Assembly: GCA_903907905.1 (NCBI GenBank)
Contig: CAIVPX010000046.1
Coordinates: forward strand, 1 to 37,752
DNA from: an uncultured bacterium
GTDB lineage: Bacteria > Pseudomonadota > Gammaproteobacteria > Burkholderiales > Burkholderiaceae_E
Length of the DNA stretch: 37,752 nucleotides
Direction of reading: 5' to 3'
Position numbers and translations under genes: made by a program. A model generated the notes under the pieces. The model saw nothing but the letters and a program-made list of their open reading frames with translations, was not told where the DNA came from and did not search any database. Numbering within the stretch: the first letter of the stretch is position 1; the number at the start of each line of letters is the position of its first letter. Shown here piece by piece: positions 1-8,710 of the stretch.

Positions 1-484
1 GCAGTTCGCGTAGCGAAATAATCGAGGGACCTTGCGCGGGACCGAAAGCCTGCAGGCAGGCCTGCCCGACGTCGGGGGCGCGCCGCAGCGCGATACCGTA
101 GTCGGCATCGAGTTCGATCAGCAGCATGCCCAGTGTTCGGGATCTTTGTGAGCGGACCTGTCGAACCCGATTGAACTGTTCGGCGGGCAATGCCGGGGGG
201 CCGCCCTCGGCGGCGCGTCGCTTGGGCTTGCGATCAGCTCGGGCCGCCAGCGCCACCAGCAACTGCCGCGCATTTTGAAAGTCGCTGCGCCAGATCATCG
301 CAATGCCCTGACAGGCGAGGCCATAGGCCTCGTCGGCAGTCATGCGGTCGTCGGTCGTAACGACTGATTTCGGAGGGGGCACGTCGCGCTCGGAGCGCCA
401 CTGTGCGCTGCGCGCTTCGCCCGCCTCGTCCCACTGAATGTGTGCCACCGCCTCAGCCGCCCGGGGCTCATCCGCCGCCATCAT
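1..484 (-). CDS. Methyltransferase-like protein, N-terminal part (cut by window edge)
   Basis: An open frame runs from a double ATG at 484/481 to the window edge with no stop, giving about 161 residues; the C-terminus lies outside. The readable part includes DFQNARQLLVALAARADRKP and, later, TLGMLLIELDADYGIALRRAP. This resembles, from memory, the N-terminal region of a Burkholderiales protein annotated as a class I SAM-dependent methyltransferase. The SAM-binding core is not visible, so the function is inferred from resemblance only. The gene starts 8 bases after the stop of the pseudouridine synthase on the same strand and has no clear ribosome site, which suggests translational coupling. An rRNA-related role next to an rRNA-modifying enzyme is possible but not shown. 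Confidence 0.6.
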   Translation of the reverse strand, partial: MMAADEPRAAEAVAHIQWDEAGEARSAQWRSERDVPPPKSVVTTDDRMTADEAYGLACQGIAMIWRSDFQNARQLLVALAARADRKPKRRAAEGGPPALPAEQFNRVRQVRSQRSRTLGMLLIELDADYGIALRRAPDVGQACLQAFGPAQGPSIISLREL

Positions 485-492
485 CGAAGCAT

Positions 493-1548
493 TCAGAATG
501 TTTCATCCCGGCGCAGATAGCGCCATTGACCCACGGGTAGAGGTCCCAGCGGCACGCTGCCACTGCGAACCCGTTTGAGGCCGGTGACCGCCAGACCCAC
601 CATCTCGCACATGCGCCGGATCTGGCGCTTTCGCCCCTCACGCAGCACGAAGCGAAGTTGGTGCTCGTTCTGCCAGGAAACGCGCGCAGGCTTCAAGCTC
701 ACGCCATCGATTTCGAGCCCGTGCTGCAGGCGTTTCATGTTCTCGTCGGACAGCGCGCCCTCGACTCGTACCAGATACTCTTTCTCGACCTCGGAGTCCT
801 GGCCGATCAACCGCTTGGCCACGCGGCCATCCTGGGTGAAGACCAGCAGCCCGGTTGAATCGATATCGAGCCGGCCCGCAGGCGCGAGCCCGCGCAAATG
901 ACCCGGCTTGAAACTGAGCGGGGCGGTATCACCCGACCAGCGCGTCTCGGGCCGGATCAGCACGATCGCCGGCTGGTAGCCGTCCTCGGCCTGGCCCGAG
1001 ACATAGCCCACGGGCTTGTTGAGCAGTATGGTGACCTGCTCGCTCTGATGCCGCGCGGCAGCCGGGTCGATGTCGATGCGCGCCTGCGGCGACACCCGAA
1101 CCCCCAGCGTGCTGACCACCTCGCCATCCACCCTCACCCAACCGTTCTCGATCCATTCATCGGCCTCTCGCCGGGAGCACAGACCGAGTTCGCTCATGCG
1201 CTTGGACAGTCGGGGGTTGTCCGGGTTGGCGTGAGGCGGTGCGGCCGGGGTCTGTCGAGGTGGCGGTGCGGCCGGCGCCGAAGGCCTCGGCCAGGGGCGC
1301 GCGCCTGAGCGCGCCGACGGGCTCGCCCCAGGCCCGCGCGCCGCAGACCGCGCCGTTGGCTGCGCCGAGGGGGTGGGCGTCCCCGCCATAGGCCCGCGCG
1401 CCGGCGGGCGAGCGGCCGACTGCGCCGACGCACCCGGAACCGGGGGCGCGGACCCGCGGGCCGGCGTCCGGGTCGACGGGCGTACCGGCGGGCGCGAGGG
1501 GGCGGGGCGGTCGAGCGGTTTGGAGAGTTTGAGCGTGGGTCGTTTCAT
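493..1548 (-). CDS. rRNA pseudouridine synthase, RsuA/RluB/RluF family
   Basis: Isomerises a uridine in 23S rRNA to pseudouridine in the cytoplasm; the target base is not readable from sequence. Taking the ATG at 1548 gives 351 residues. The frame is open further upstream, but that part (62 residues) does not look like this family. Residues about 15-110 are a low-complexity Pro/Ala/Arg/Ser stretch. An S4 RNA-binding domain follows at about 113-160 ([20 protein letters not shown]), then the synthase domain with the [14 protein letters not shown] motif, in which Asp228 is the catalytic aspartate. The C-terminal [17 protein letters not shown] resembles the RluF subgroup most. No strong Shine-Dalgarno precedes the ATG, and a GTG two codons earlier is also possible. 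It is probably co-transcribed with the downstream methyltransferase-like gene. Confidence 0.9.
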   Translation of the reverse strand: MKRPTLKLSKPLDRPAPSRPPVRPSTRTPARGSAPPVPGASAQSAARPPARGPMAGTPTPSAQPTARSAARGPGASPSARSGARPWPRPSAPAAPPPRQTPAAPPHANPDNPRLSKRMSELGLCSRREADEWIENGWVRVDGEVVSTLGVRVSPQARIDIDPAAARHQSEQVTILLNKPVGYVSGQAEDGYQPAIVLIRPETRWSGDTAPLSFKPGHLRGLAPAGRLDIDSTGLLVFTQDGRVAKRLIGQDSEVEKEYLVRVEGALSDENMKRLQHGLEIDGVSLKPARVSWQNEHQLRFVLREGRKRQIRRMCEMVGLAVTGLKRVRSGSVPLGPLPVGQWRYLRRDETF

Positions 1549-1755
1549 GAGCACGGCAACCCGGCATCGTGCCGGCTGCCCCAATGATACCGGTGCGCCA
1601 CCTGCCGTGATTGTCGCCACCTTTGCGACGGATCGCGCGGACACTTGCACTGCCGCAATCTGCTGACAGGCGGGGCACCGTAGGCTGACCGTGAATCGAA
1701 GGCGCCGCAACGCAGCCGCGCCTTTGCCGGTCATCGTCCGGACGCAGGAGCGCTC

Positions 1756-2394
1756 ATGAACATTGGTCGAGTCACGCTGACCCGCCTCGCATTGGCCTCG
1801 ACACTCTTTCTGAGCGGGTGTGGCTACAACAATCTGCAGCGCGCGGACGAGCAGGTCAAGGCGGGCTGGTCCGAGGTGGTCAACCAGTACCAGCGACGTG
1901 CCGATCTGGTCCCCAATCTGGTCAAAGTCGTGCAGGGCCAGGCCGATTTCGAACGCGAGACCCTAGTCAAGGTGGTGCAAGCGCGTTCACGCGCCACCGC
2001 AATCGAGGCCACCCCCGAACTCATCAACGATCCGCAGGCCTTTCAACGTTTCCAGCAGGCTCAGCGAGAGCTCTCCAGTTCGCTGTCGCGTCTGCTGGTG
2101 GTGGCCGAAAGCTATCCCGCGCTGCGCGGCAACCAGGGATTTCTAGACCTTCAAGCGCAACTGGAGGGCACCGAAAACCGGATCACCGTGGCCCGGAACC
2201 GCTACATCCGCGCGGTGCAGGACTACAACGGCATCGTGCGATCCTTCCCCTCGAACCTGACGGCGATGCTCTTCAGCCATAAGGTTCGCGCGAGCTTCTC
2301 GGTCGACAATGAGGACGCGCTGTCCCGGCCGCCCGCAGTGGAATTCGGCCCGCGAGGCACCGAACCGGCCCCAGACGGCCCAAAATCCAAGTGA
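1756..2394 (+). CDS. lemA: LemA family lipoprotein
   Basis: A 212-residue LemA-family protein. The N-terminus is a lipoprotein signal peptide with lipobox LSGC, so Cys22 is the likely lipidated residue and the protein should be anchored in a membrane facing the periplasm. The LemA signature follows at once: helical stretches with [20 protein letters not shown] and later [16 protein letters not shown]. The family forms a long antiparallel helical bundle whose biochemical role is not settled. A clear ribosome site (CAGGAG) lies 6 bases before the ATG. The stop overlaps the start of the next gene by four bases (GTGA), the usual pairing of LemA with a TPM-domain partner. Confidence 0.93.
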   Translation: MNIGRVTLTRLALASTLFLSGCGYNNLQRADEQVKAGWSEVVNQYQRRADLVPNLVKVVQGQADFERETLVKVVQARSRATAIEATPELINDPQAFQRFQQAQRELSSSLSRLLVVAESYPALRGNQGFLDLQAQLEGTENRITVARNRYIRAVQDYNGIVRSFPSNLTAMLFSHKVRASFSVDNEDALSRPPAVEFGPRGTEPAPDGPKSK

Positions 2395-3233
2395 ACCGCC
2401 TCAAACGCCTTACGGGCCGCTGCCTGATCGCAGCGCTTGCTCTGTGGGCGTCGCTGGTCAGCGCACAAGTGCCGGTCCCAGCGCTCACCGGTCATGTCAT
2501 CGACCAGACGCACACGCTGAGTGACGCTGACAAGTCCGCGCTCGAGCATCAACTGAGCACACTCGAGGCCAGCCGGGGCAATCAGGTAGCCGTTCTGGTC
2601 GTGCCGACCACCCGGCCCGAAACAATCGAGCAATTTGCTCTGCGGGTGGCCGAGCAATGGAAGCTCGGTCGACAGAACATCGACGATGGCGTCCTTCTCG
2701 TGGTGGCTACCGAGGACCGGACGCTACGAATCGAGGTGGGCTACGGACTCGAAGGCGTCCTCAGCGACGCAATCAGCCGGCGCATCATCAGTCAGGTGAT
2801 CCTCCCGCGATTTCGTGAGAACGATCTGTCGGGCGGCGTCCGCGCCGGGGTCGATGCACTGGTCAGCACTGTCCGGGGTGAAGCCTTGCCGCTGCCACGG
2901 ACGGCGCCCGCCACGGACAGCGTGGAGTCCTGGCAGGGGCTTCTGCTACTCGTTGCCGTCCCCGCGCTCGGCTTGGGCCTGGTGCTGCGCCGCCTCTTCG
3001 GGCGCTTACGCGGCTCACTGGCCACCGGTCTTATCGTGGGACTGTTCGGCTGGTTCTTCATCGAGAGCCTGCTGTTGGTCGTGGCGCTGGCCATCGTGAC
3101 GGCCGCTATTTCATTCACCGGCCTCGCGGGTCTGATGATGGGACGAGGCGGGCCGGGCGGAGGATCGTCGGGCGGCGGCTTTCGCGGCGGCGGCGGCGGC
3201 TTCGGAGGCGGCGGCGGTTCGGGGCGCTGGTAG
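2391..3233 (+). CDS. TPM-domain (YgcG-type) membrane protein
   Basis: A 280-residue partner of the LemA gene, starting with a GTG that overlaps the LemA stop. It has a signal peptide ending near VSAQVP, then a TPM domain at about residues 30-160, seen in DQTHTLSDADKSALEHQL, GNQVAVLVVPTT and IEVGYGLEGVLSDA. Two hydrophobic segments follow at about 185-255. The C-terminus is a glycine-rich tail ending in repeats such as GGGGGFGGGGGSGRW, typical of YgcG-like proteins. TPM domains have been linked to phosphatase activity in plants and to membrane-complex assembly in bacteria, but the bacterial role here is unknown. The second TPM gene that often completes such LemA operons is absent; an unrelated dehydrogenase follows. 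Confidence 0.9.
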   Translation: MNRLKRLTGRCLIAALALWASLVSAQVPVPALTGHVIDQTHTLSDADKSALEHQLSTLEASRGNQVAVLVVPTTRPETIEQFALRVAEQWKLGRQNIDDGVLLVVATEDRTLRIEVGYGLEGVLSDAISRRIISQVILPRFRENDLSGGVRAGVDALVSTVRGEALPLPRTAPATDSVESWQGLLLLVAVPALGLGLVLRRLFGRLRGSLATGLIVGLFGWFFIESLLLVVALAIVTAAISFTGLAGLMMGRGGPGGGSSGGGFRGGGGGFGGGGGSGRW

Positions 3234-3340
3234 GGGCACAACCTGGGACGACTCGCGACGGGTTGAACACCCCGAAAGCCCCATGGGTGCTGCGTTAGAC
3301 GGCTACCATACGATCCCGATTTCACCCTGCCGAGTCCCCG

Positions 3341-4354
3341 ATGAGACCGCTCCGCATCACGCTGCTGGACGACACGCTGTCCGTCCTCAGGCAACTTCCG
3401 TGTTTCGGCAAGCTCGATGGCCATCGGGTGACGGTGTGGAATGATCACACGGCCGATCCCGATGAACTCGCCCGCCGCCTGCATGACACCGAAGTCCTGG
3501 TGCTGATGCGCGAGCGCACCCCCATCACCGCCGCGCTGCTGGAAAGGTTGCCGCAGTTGCAGATGATCAGTCAGGTCAGCGATACCCCGCACATCGACCT
3601 GGATGCCTGCACCCGGCATGGCGTGCTGGTATCGTCAAACCGCTTTCCCGGTGCGCCGCGTTTCAGCACCCTTCACGCCACCGCCGAGCTCACCTGGGCG
3701 CTCGCCCTGGCGGCCATGCGGCGAATTCCGCAGCAAATGCAATCCCTGCGAGAGGGCCGCTGGCAGACCGCGGCGGGCACGCAGTTGCGCGGCCGCACGC
3801 TGGGCATTTTCGGATACGGCCGGATCGGTGCGGTGGTGGCGGGCTATGGTCGCGCCTTCGGCATGACGGTCCGCGTCTGGGGCAGCGAGGCCACACGCTC
3901 GCGGGCCCGCGCCGACGGCTACGACACCTGCCCGGATCAGGCGCACGTCTTCGAGACCTCGGATGTCCTGTCCTTGCACCTGCGACTCAACCCCGGCACC
4001 CGAGGGATCGTTCGGGCCACCGACCTCGCCCGGATGAAGCGCACGAGTATCCTCGTCAATACCAGTCGCGCGGGACTCATCGAGCCGGGCGCGCTGCTCG
4101 AGGCGCTGCGGCAGGGGCGACCGGGCATGGCCGCCCTCGATGTCTATGAGCAGGAACCGCTTCTGGACGCCTCGCACCCGCTGCTGCAGCTTGAGAATCT
4201 CGTCTGCACACCGCACATCGGCTACGTCGAACACGATGGCCTGCAGGATCAGTACAGCGAGATCTACGACCAGATCCTCGCCTGGGCCGCCGGCTCACCG
4301 GTTCAGGTGGTCAACCCTGAGGTGTTGGCACGAAACACCGGACCGAGGTCTTGA
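3341..4354 (+). CDS. D-2-hydroxyacid dehydrogenase
   Basis: An NAD(P)-dependent dehydrogenase of the D-isomer-specific 2-hydroxyacid family, 337 residues, cytoplasmic. It should reduce a 2-keto acid to a D-2-hydroxy acid, or the reverse; the substrate cannot be read. The nucleotide-binding motif is GYGRIG at residues 158-163. The catalytic set is present: Arg243 in NTSRAG, Glu272 in DVYEQEP and His292 in TPHIGY. The N-terminal substrate half runs to about residue 110 and the last 40 residues return to it. The gene is 107 bases downstream of the TPM gene and convergent with the racemase-like gene, so it is probably its own unit. Members near Bug receptors often act in organic-acid breakdown. 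Confidence 0.92.
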   Translation: MRPLRITLLDDTLSVLRQLPCFGKLDGHRVTVWNDHTADPDELARRLHDTEVLVLMRERTPITAALLERLPQLQMISQVSDTPHIDLDACTRHGVLVSSNRFPGAPRFSTLHATAELTWALALAAMRRIPQQMQSLREGRWQTAAGTQLRGRTLGIFGYGRIGAVVAGYGRAFGMTVRVWGSEATRSRARADGYDTCPDQAHVFETSDVLSLHLRLNPGTRGIVRATDLARMKRTSILVNTSRAGLIEPGALLEALRQGRPGMAALDVYEQEPLLDASHPLLQLENLVCTPHIGYVEHDGLQDQYSEIYDQILAWAAGSPVQVVNPEVLARNTGPRS

Positions 4355-4472
4355 GCCGTCGCGTGACACCGTGACACGCACGAACACGGACTCCGCTCAC
4401 GCGCGTAAGCGCGCTCAGCTGCGTCAAGCCTCAAACGGAGACATCTTCCCCTGGAGCGCGCGCGCCAGGTAC

Positions 4473-5291
4473 TCATCCGTGATCAAAGCGCTCGGGCGTC
4501 GCGTAAAAATCACGGACCCCCTGCTCGAGTTCCTGCGGCGGGCGGTTCCAGAAAAAGCCGCGACGGCTGATGCCGAAACCCGCCCTGCGCATGTCGTGGC
4601 GCATCTCGGCCATCCGCAGCAGCGGCAGGCGCGGATCGAGCACCACGGCACCGTCGAGTTCGCGTACGCCCTCGCGCCAGAGAATTTCCGCGATGATGGT
4701 CTGACCGGGCAACAGCACATCCACCCCGTGCGTGCGCATCGCGTCACGCGAGGCTGCGATGAAGGCATCGAGAAACTTCTGCGGTTTGCCGTTGACCGCA
4801 TCGTGCAGATCGGCATAGCCGCAGTCCATGAAAGTGTTGGGCGCGGCCCGCGACTCGAGGCTGTTTTCCCGGATCATGTAGCGGATGATCGGGTCCATGT
4901 CGGGATTGATGCAGATGAAGGAGAAGCGACTGCCCAACATCACGGCCGTGAGCATCGACACCTCGCCGTAACCGATCACCGGAATATCGACCACTGAACG
5001 GGCGATCTGCAGACCCAGGTCCTGCAAGGCACCGATGATGACGACATCGAAGCCCTCGCGTTCGGCGCGGCGTACGTTCTCGATGATCTGATTCTCGTGA
5101 AAACGATGCAGATAAGCGTAGTTGACCGCCTTGCCGGCAATTTGCGCCGCTGCGGCCGACGCGTCATCGCGAACGCCGTGCACGACGATTTCGGTGCCCG
5201 GCCTTTGAAAGGCTGCGTAGTGCTCGAGAATGAGCTCCTTGTAGCCCGGCAGCGAGTAGGTCGCGACAATGCCTTGTTCCCAGATGCGCAT
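4473..5291 (-). CDS. Asp/Glu/hydantoin racemase superfamily protein, possible frameshift near the end
   Basis: A 272-residue protein of the Asp/Glu racemase fold (N-terminal hydantoin-racemase-like), starting at ATG 5291, 5 bases after the Bug receptor stop, so the two are co-transcribed. The two pseudo-symmetric halves are visible: FDVVIIGALQDLGLQIARS near residue 82 and GVDVLLPGQTIIAEIL near 189. In classical hydantoin and aspartate racemases each of these stretches carries a catalytic cysteine. Here Ala88 and Gln197 stand there, and the only cysteines (127 and 157) lie elsewhere, so racemisation by the two-cysteine mechanism is unlikely. The frame stops at 4473, but the neighbouring frame continues with a plausible tail ITDEYLARALQGKMSPFEA ending at 4424. 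This suggests a one-base indel near the stop. Confidence 0.8.
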   Translation of the reverse strand: MRIWEQGIVATYSLPGYKELILEHYAAFQRPGTEIVVHGVRDDASAAAAQIAGKAVNYAYLHRFHENQIIENVRRAEREGFDVVIIGALQDLGLQIARSVVDIPVIGYGEVSMLTAVMLGSRFSFICINPDMDPIIRYMIRENSLESRAAPNTFMDCGYADLHDAVNGKPQKFLDAFIAASRDAMRTHGVDVLLPGQTIIAEILWREGVRELDGAVVLDPRLPLLRMAEMRHDMRRAGFGISRRGFFWNRPPQELEQGVRDFYATPERFDHG

Positions 5292-5296
5292 GATGT

Positions 5297-6283
5297 TCAA
5301 TCCACCCTGATCTTTGCGGCGTCGACCACGCGCTTGCGCTGCGCCATCTCGCTGCGGATATCGGCCGCGAACTCGGCCGGCGTGTTGCCAATGATGCGAA
5401 TGCCCAGTGAGCCGAAGCGCTCCTGCGTGGGCGCTTCCCTGAGCGCTGCGGTGATCTCGGCATGCAGACGATCGACGATCACGCGCGGGGTCTGAGCTGG
5501 CACCAGAATGCCCACCCAGGACACCGCCTCGTAGCCGGGCAAGCCCTGCTCGAGCAGCGTCGGGACGTCGGGTAGCGATGGATTGCGTTCGCGGGACGAA
5601 ACCCCCACCGCCACCAGTTGACCGCTGCGCACAAACTGCGTCGCGCCCGCGATGCCCGGATAGGACAGCTGAACCTGACCCGACACCGCATCGACCAGCG
5701 CAGCCCCACCGCTCTTGTAGGGCACATGAACCATGCCGATCCCGGTGATCTGCTTGAGCATTTCTCCAGCGACATGGCTGGTGCTGCCGGTGCCGCCCGT
5801 GCTGTAGGACAGTTGATCCGGATTGGCACGGGCGTACTGGATGAGGTCCTTGAGGTTGCGAATATTGAGCTTGGGATTGGCCACCAGCAGCAAACCGAAG
5901 TCGCCCATTTTGGTGACCGGCGAAAAGTCTTTCACGGTGTCGAAGGGCACGCTGGCGTGCGTAAAGGGATTGAGCACCAGCGTGGCATCGAGCCCCAGCA
6001 GCAGCGTGTAGCCGTCGGGCGCCGCCTGCGCGACCAGCCGGGTGCCGATATTGCCGCCCGCGCCGGGTCGGTTGTCGACGATGACCGGCTGCCCCAGACG
6101 CTGGCCCAGACGATCGGCGATGGCCCGCGCACTGCTGTCGGTGGCCCCGCCGGTGCCGAAGGGCACCACGAGCCGGACCGGCTTGGTCGGATAGTCCTGG
6201 GCCCGCAGGACCGGCGCAGCGGCAAGCAGCCCGATTGCGCAGCCAAGCAGCGCCAGGCGGCGCACGACGGTTTGAATCGGCAT
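5297..6283 (-). CDS. Bug-family tripartite tricarboxylate transporter receptor
   Basis: A periplasmic solute-binding protein of the Bug/TctC family, 328 residues. The ATG at 6283 is preceded by CAGGAG at a good distance, so the 9-residue-longer frame is discarded. A Sec signal peptide (about residues 1-28, ending VLRAQ) leads into the hallmark YPTKPVRLVVPFGTGGATD and PVIVDNRPGAGGNIGT motifs, then APDGYTLLLG. The family normally passes carboxylates or related small ligands to a TctAB membrane pair, which is absent here. Its co-transcription with the racemase-like gene and closeness to the LysR gene suggest that its ligand is the substrate of that local pathway. The ligand itself cannot be read. 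Confidence 0.93.
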   Translation of the reverse strand: MPIQTVVRRLALLGCAIGLLAAAPVLRAQDYPTKPVRLVVPFGTGGATDSSARAIADRLGQRLGQPVIVDNRPGAGGNIGTRLVAQAAPDGYTLLLGLDATLVLNPFTHASVPFDTVKDFSPVTKMGDFGLLLVANPKLNIRNLKDLIQYARANPDQLSYSTGGTGSTSHVAGEMLKQITGIGMVHVPYKSGGAALVDAVSGQVQLSYPGIAGATQFVRSGQLVAVGVSSRERNPSLPDVPTLLEQGLPGYEAVSWVGILVPAQTPRVIVDRLHAEITAALREAPTQERFGSLGIRIIGNTPAEFAADIRSEMAQRKRVVDAAKIRVD

Positions 6284-6429
6284 GGTCAGGCTCCTGAAGG
6301 GGGCAGACAACCCGTTGACGGGGCACAGCGCGAGCAGCCGATGCTAACCAGTCCGCAGGCCCGCGGGCAAGCCCGCGACCGCACGCCCGATCCGGATTTT
6401 CGATACAAGTAACAGCGAGTCGGAGGCCC

Positions 6430-7329
6430 TCATCGCCCGGGCCAGGTACCACGCAGATACTCGACCAGACCCCGCGCCGCCACCGGCAGACCCGCCAGAT
6501 CCCGCACCACCACGCAAATCAGCGGATGCGCCCAGGGTTCATCGAGCGGCACAAAGCGTAACCGGTACATGGGGCCGTGAGTGGGCGCCAGAAATGAGGG
6601 CCCCACCCCGATGCCCATGCCGGTACCGATCATCCGGCAGACGCTCTCGAAGCCCATGGCGCGAATTCGCGTGCGCTTGACCGCCCCATGCTGAGACGCC
6701 GCCGCATCGAGCAGCACCGACAGCGCGCTGCCGGAGGTGAGTTCGGCCTGGTCGTAGGCGAGCATGTCCCGGTAATACAGGGTCTCGCGCCGCGCAAGCG
6801 GGTGCCCCTCAGGGACCACGGCACAGAGGTCATAGCGGTGATAAGGGAACACCTGCAGGCCCTCATGCCGGACGATATCGGGGGCCACGCCGATATCGGC
6901 CTGCCCGCCCGACACCTCGCGAAAAACCTGCGGCGTATCCATCTCCTCGAGATCGAGACGCACGCCCTCATGACCCTGCATGAAGGCCTGCAGCAGGCGG
7001 GGCAAGCCGGTGGCCAGCGCCGAGGCACTGACCCGCACCCGCACATGGCCTCGCACGCCCCGTCGGTACTCGGTCATTTCCAGATCGAGACGCTCCAGCG
7101 CGCGCAACAGCAGCCTTGCGTGGTGTGCCAGCGCCTCGCCCGCCGGGGTGGGCCGTGCGCCCTTGGCACTGCGCTCGACGAGCGATACCTGGAACATGGA
7201 CTCGAGTTCGGCCAGCCGTCTGCTGACCGCCGAGGGCACGATGTGCTCGCGCGCCGCCGCGCGGGCAATGCTGCCCTCCTCGATGACCGACAGAAACAGT
7301 CGCGCGGAATACGGGTCGATACGGTGCAT
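6430..7329 (-). CDS. LysR-type transcriptional regulator
   Basis: A 299-residue LysR-family regulator. The N-terminal winged helix-turn-helix is clear: the sequence after the chosen ATG runs from MHRIDPYSARLFLSVIEEGS through AVSRRLAELESMF to PTPAGEALAHHARLLLRAL. The effector-binding domain (about 90-295) follows, with RVRVSASALATGLPRLLQAF at its first strand. The frame is open 28 codons further upstream, to 7413, but those residues do not match the family and would cover the palindrome at 7389-7405, so the ATG at 7329 is preferred even though its ribosome site is weak. It is divergent from the CoA-transferase run and upstream of a Bug/racemase pair, so it probably controls both, sensing a pathway acid. 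Confidence 0.92.
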   Translation of the reverse strand: MHRIDPYSARLFLSVIEEGSIARAAAREHIVPSAVSRRLAELESMFQVSLVERSAKGARPTPAGEALAHHARLLLRALERLDLEMTEYRRGVRGHVRVRVSASALATGLPRLLQAFMQGHEGVRLDLEEMDTPQVFREVSGGQADIGVAPDIVRHEGLQVFPYHRYDLCAVVPEGHPLARRETLYYRDMLAYDQAELTSGSALSVLLDAAASQHGAVKRTRIRAMGFESVCRMIGTGMGIGVGPSFLAPTHGPMYRLRFVPLDEPWAHPLICVVVRDLAGLPVAARGLVEYLRGTWPGR

Positions 7330-7388
7330 GGCGGGGCGTTGAAGTTTGGGCCAACCGGACCAGAACAGGCCTTGAGGCCACTCAAAGA

Positions 7389-7405
7389 CATCTCGTTTCG
7401 AGATG
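7389..7405. promoter_or_regulatory. Perfect LysR-type operator (T-N11-A palindrome)
   Basis: CATCTCGTTTCGAGATG is a perfect inverted repeat with 7-base arms and a 3-base centre. It contains the LysR box T-N11-A from 7391 to 7403. It sits about 60 bases from both the LysR start (7329) and the CoA-transferase start (7466), where an autoregulating LysR protein would bind. That it is the operator is inference from the motif and its place. Confidence 0.65.
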
Positions 7406-7465
7406 GGGGGCATTCTGATCGGTTGCTTGTATTGAAGTCAAACGGCGCAGACGATTCGAGCCGAA

Positions 7466-8686
7466 ATGCGCCAGACATCACCAAACGAGATGAGACAAGC
7501 CGAGCCGGGCGCTGCCCGCCAGCCCCTTGATGGCATTCGCGTCATCGACCTGACCCGGATTCTGTCCGGCCCCTTCTGCACCATGCTGCTGGGTGACATG
7601 GGCGCCGACGTCATCAAGGTCGAGGACCCCGAATCAGGCGATTCGATCCGTCACATCGGCGAGGGTGCTCAGGGGCTCAGCTGGTACTTCGCGTCCTTCA
7701 ACCGCAACAAGCGTTCCATCAAGCTCGATCTGCGAAGCGAGGCGGGTAAAGAGACCCTCATCGGATTGCTCGCAGATGCCGACGTGCTGGTTGAAAATTT
7801 CCGTCCCGGCGTGCTGGCGGAAATGGGCCTGGATGACGCAAGGCTCAAGGCGCTCAACCCGCGACTGATCGTCAGCAGCATCAACGGCTACGGCTCCAGC
7901 GGCCCCTATGTCGAGCGTCCCGCCTTTGATTTCGTGATTCAGGCCATGAGCGGCTTCATGAGCGTCAACGGCGAACGCGACGGCCCGGCGCTTCGGAGCG
8001 GCCTGCCCATCACCGATCTGGTCGCCGGGCTGTATGCCTCCTTCGGCGTGGTGTGCGCCCTGCAGGCCCGCACCCATAGCGGGCGCGGACAGCATGTCGA
8101 AGCGCCCATGATGAGCGCCATCATGAGCATGTTCGCCTATCTGGCCTCCGACCATCTGGCCAGCGGCAGACTGCCCGCCCGCTGCGGCAACGACCACCCG
8201 ATCGCCTCGCCGTATGGCCTGTTTCGCACCGCCGATGGCGATATCGCCGTAGCACCCAGCACCGAGGTCATCCTGAAGCGCTTTCTCGCCTGCCTCGGCA
8301 TCGAACAGGTGCTGAGTGAGCCGCGCTTTGCCACCAACGCCCAGCGTGTCATTCATCGCCGCGAGATCAATGCGCTGATCGAAGCGCGCCTGGCCAGCGG
8401 CACGCGCGCGCAGTGGCTCGAACGCCTCAATGCGGCCGGCGTGCCCTGCGGGCTGGTGCAGAACATTGGTGAGGCCTTGCGCGACCCGCAGGTGCTTCAC
8501 CAGGAGATGGTGATCGATGTCGATCACCCCGGTCACGGCACGGTGCGCATGCTCGGTTTTCCGGTGAAGCTCTCCGAAACGCCGTGCCGGGTCCGGTATC
8601 CCGCGCCGGACCATGGGGCCCACACGGACGAAGTGCTGGCCGAGATCGGCGGACCCCCATCCACCCGACAGCAATCGGCCACCTAG
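7466..8686 (+). CDS. CaiB/BaiF family (class III) CoA-transferase
   Basis: Moves CoA from an acyl-CoA donor onto a carboxylic acid in the cytoplasm, activating an imported acid for breakdown. 406 residues, the usual family length. The N-terminal block LDGIRVIDLTRILSGPFCTM, the VLVENFRPGVLAEMGL block and GYGSSGPYVERPAFD are typical. The catalytic aspartate is Asp184 in PITDLVAGLY, matching the Asp of formyl-CoA transferase. An alternative ATG at 7490 would remove eight residues; neither start has a strong ribosome site. It is the first gene of a plus-strand run with an SMP-30-like hydrolase and a complete TRAP transporter, divergent from the LysR gene. The acid it activates is probably what that transporter brings in; its identity is not readable. 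Confidence 0.92.
   Translation: MRQTSPNEMRQAEPGAARQPLDGIRVIDLTRILSGPFCTMLLGDMGADVIKVEDPESGDSIRHIGEGAQGLSWYFASFNRNKRSIKLDLRSEAGKETLIGLLADADVLVENFRPGVLAEMGLDDARLKALNPRLIVSSINGYGSSGPYVERPAFDFVIQAMSGFMSVNGERDGPALRSGLPITDLVAGLYASFGVVCALQARTHSGRGQHVEAPMMSAIMSMFAYLASDHLASGRLPARCGNDHPIASPYGLFRTADGDIAVAPSTEVILKRFLACLGIEQVLSEPRFATNAQRVIHRREINALIEARLASGTRAQWLERLNAAGVPCGLVQNIGEALRDPQVLHQEMVIDVDHPGHGTVRMLGFPVKLSETPCRVRYPAPDHGAHTDEVLAEIGGPPSTRQQSAT
7483..7492. promoter_or_regulatory. Second half-site of the LysR palindrome
   Basis: AAACGAGATG is the exact reverse complement of the first ten bases (CATCTCGTTT) of the palindrome at 7389-7405, about 90 bases away. It lies inside the first codons of the CoA-transferase frame if that starts at 7466, or directly at the start if translation begins at the ATG at 7490. 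It could be a weaker secondary site for the same regulator. A chance match cannot be excluded. Confidence 0.35.
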
Positions 8687-8710
8687 GCCGACACGCAGGG
8701 AGACATCTCC

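Noticed and set aside
6362-6377. GC-rich hairpin CGCGGGC-AA-GCCCGCG between the LysR and Bug genes
   Set aside because: The loop is very short and there is no T-tract on either side, so a terminator call is not supported.
5292-6452. Upstream extension of the racemase frame across the Bug gene
   Set aside because: The residues before MRIWEQG are Arg/Gly/Ala-rich noise in another frame of the Bug gene; the ATG at 5291 is the sensible start.
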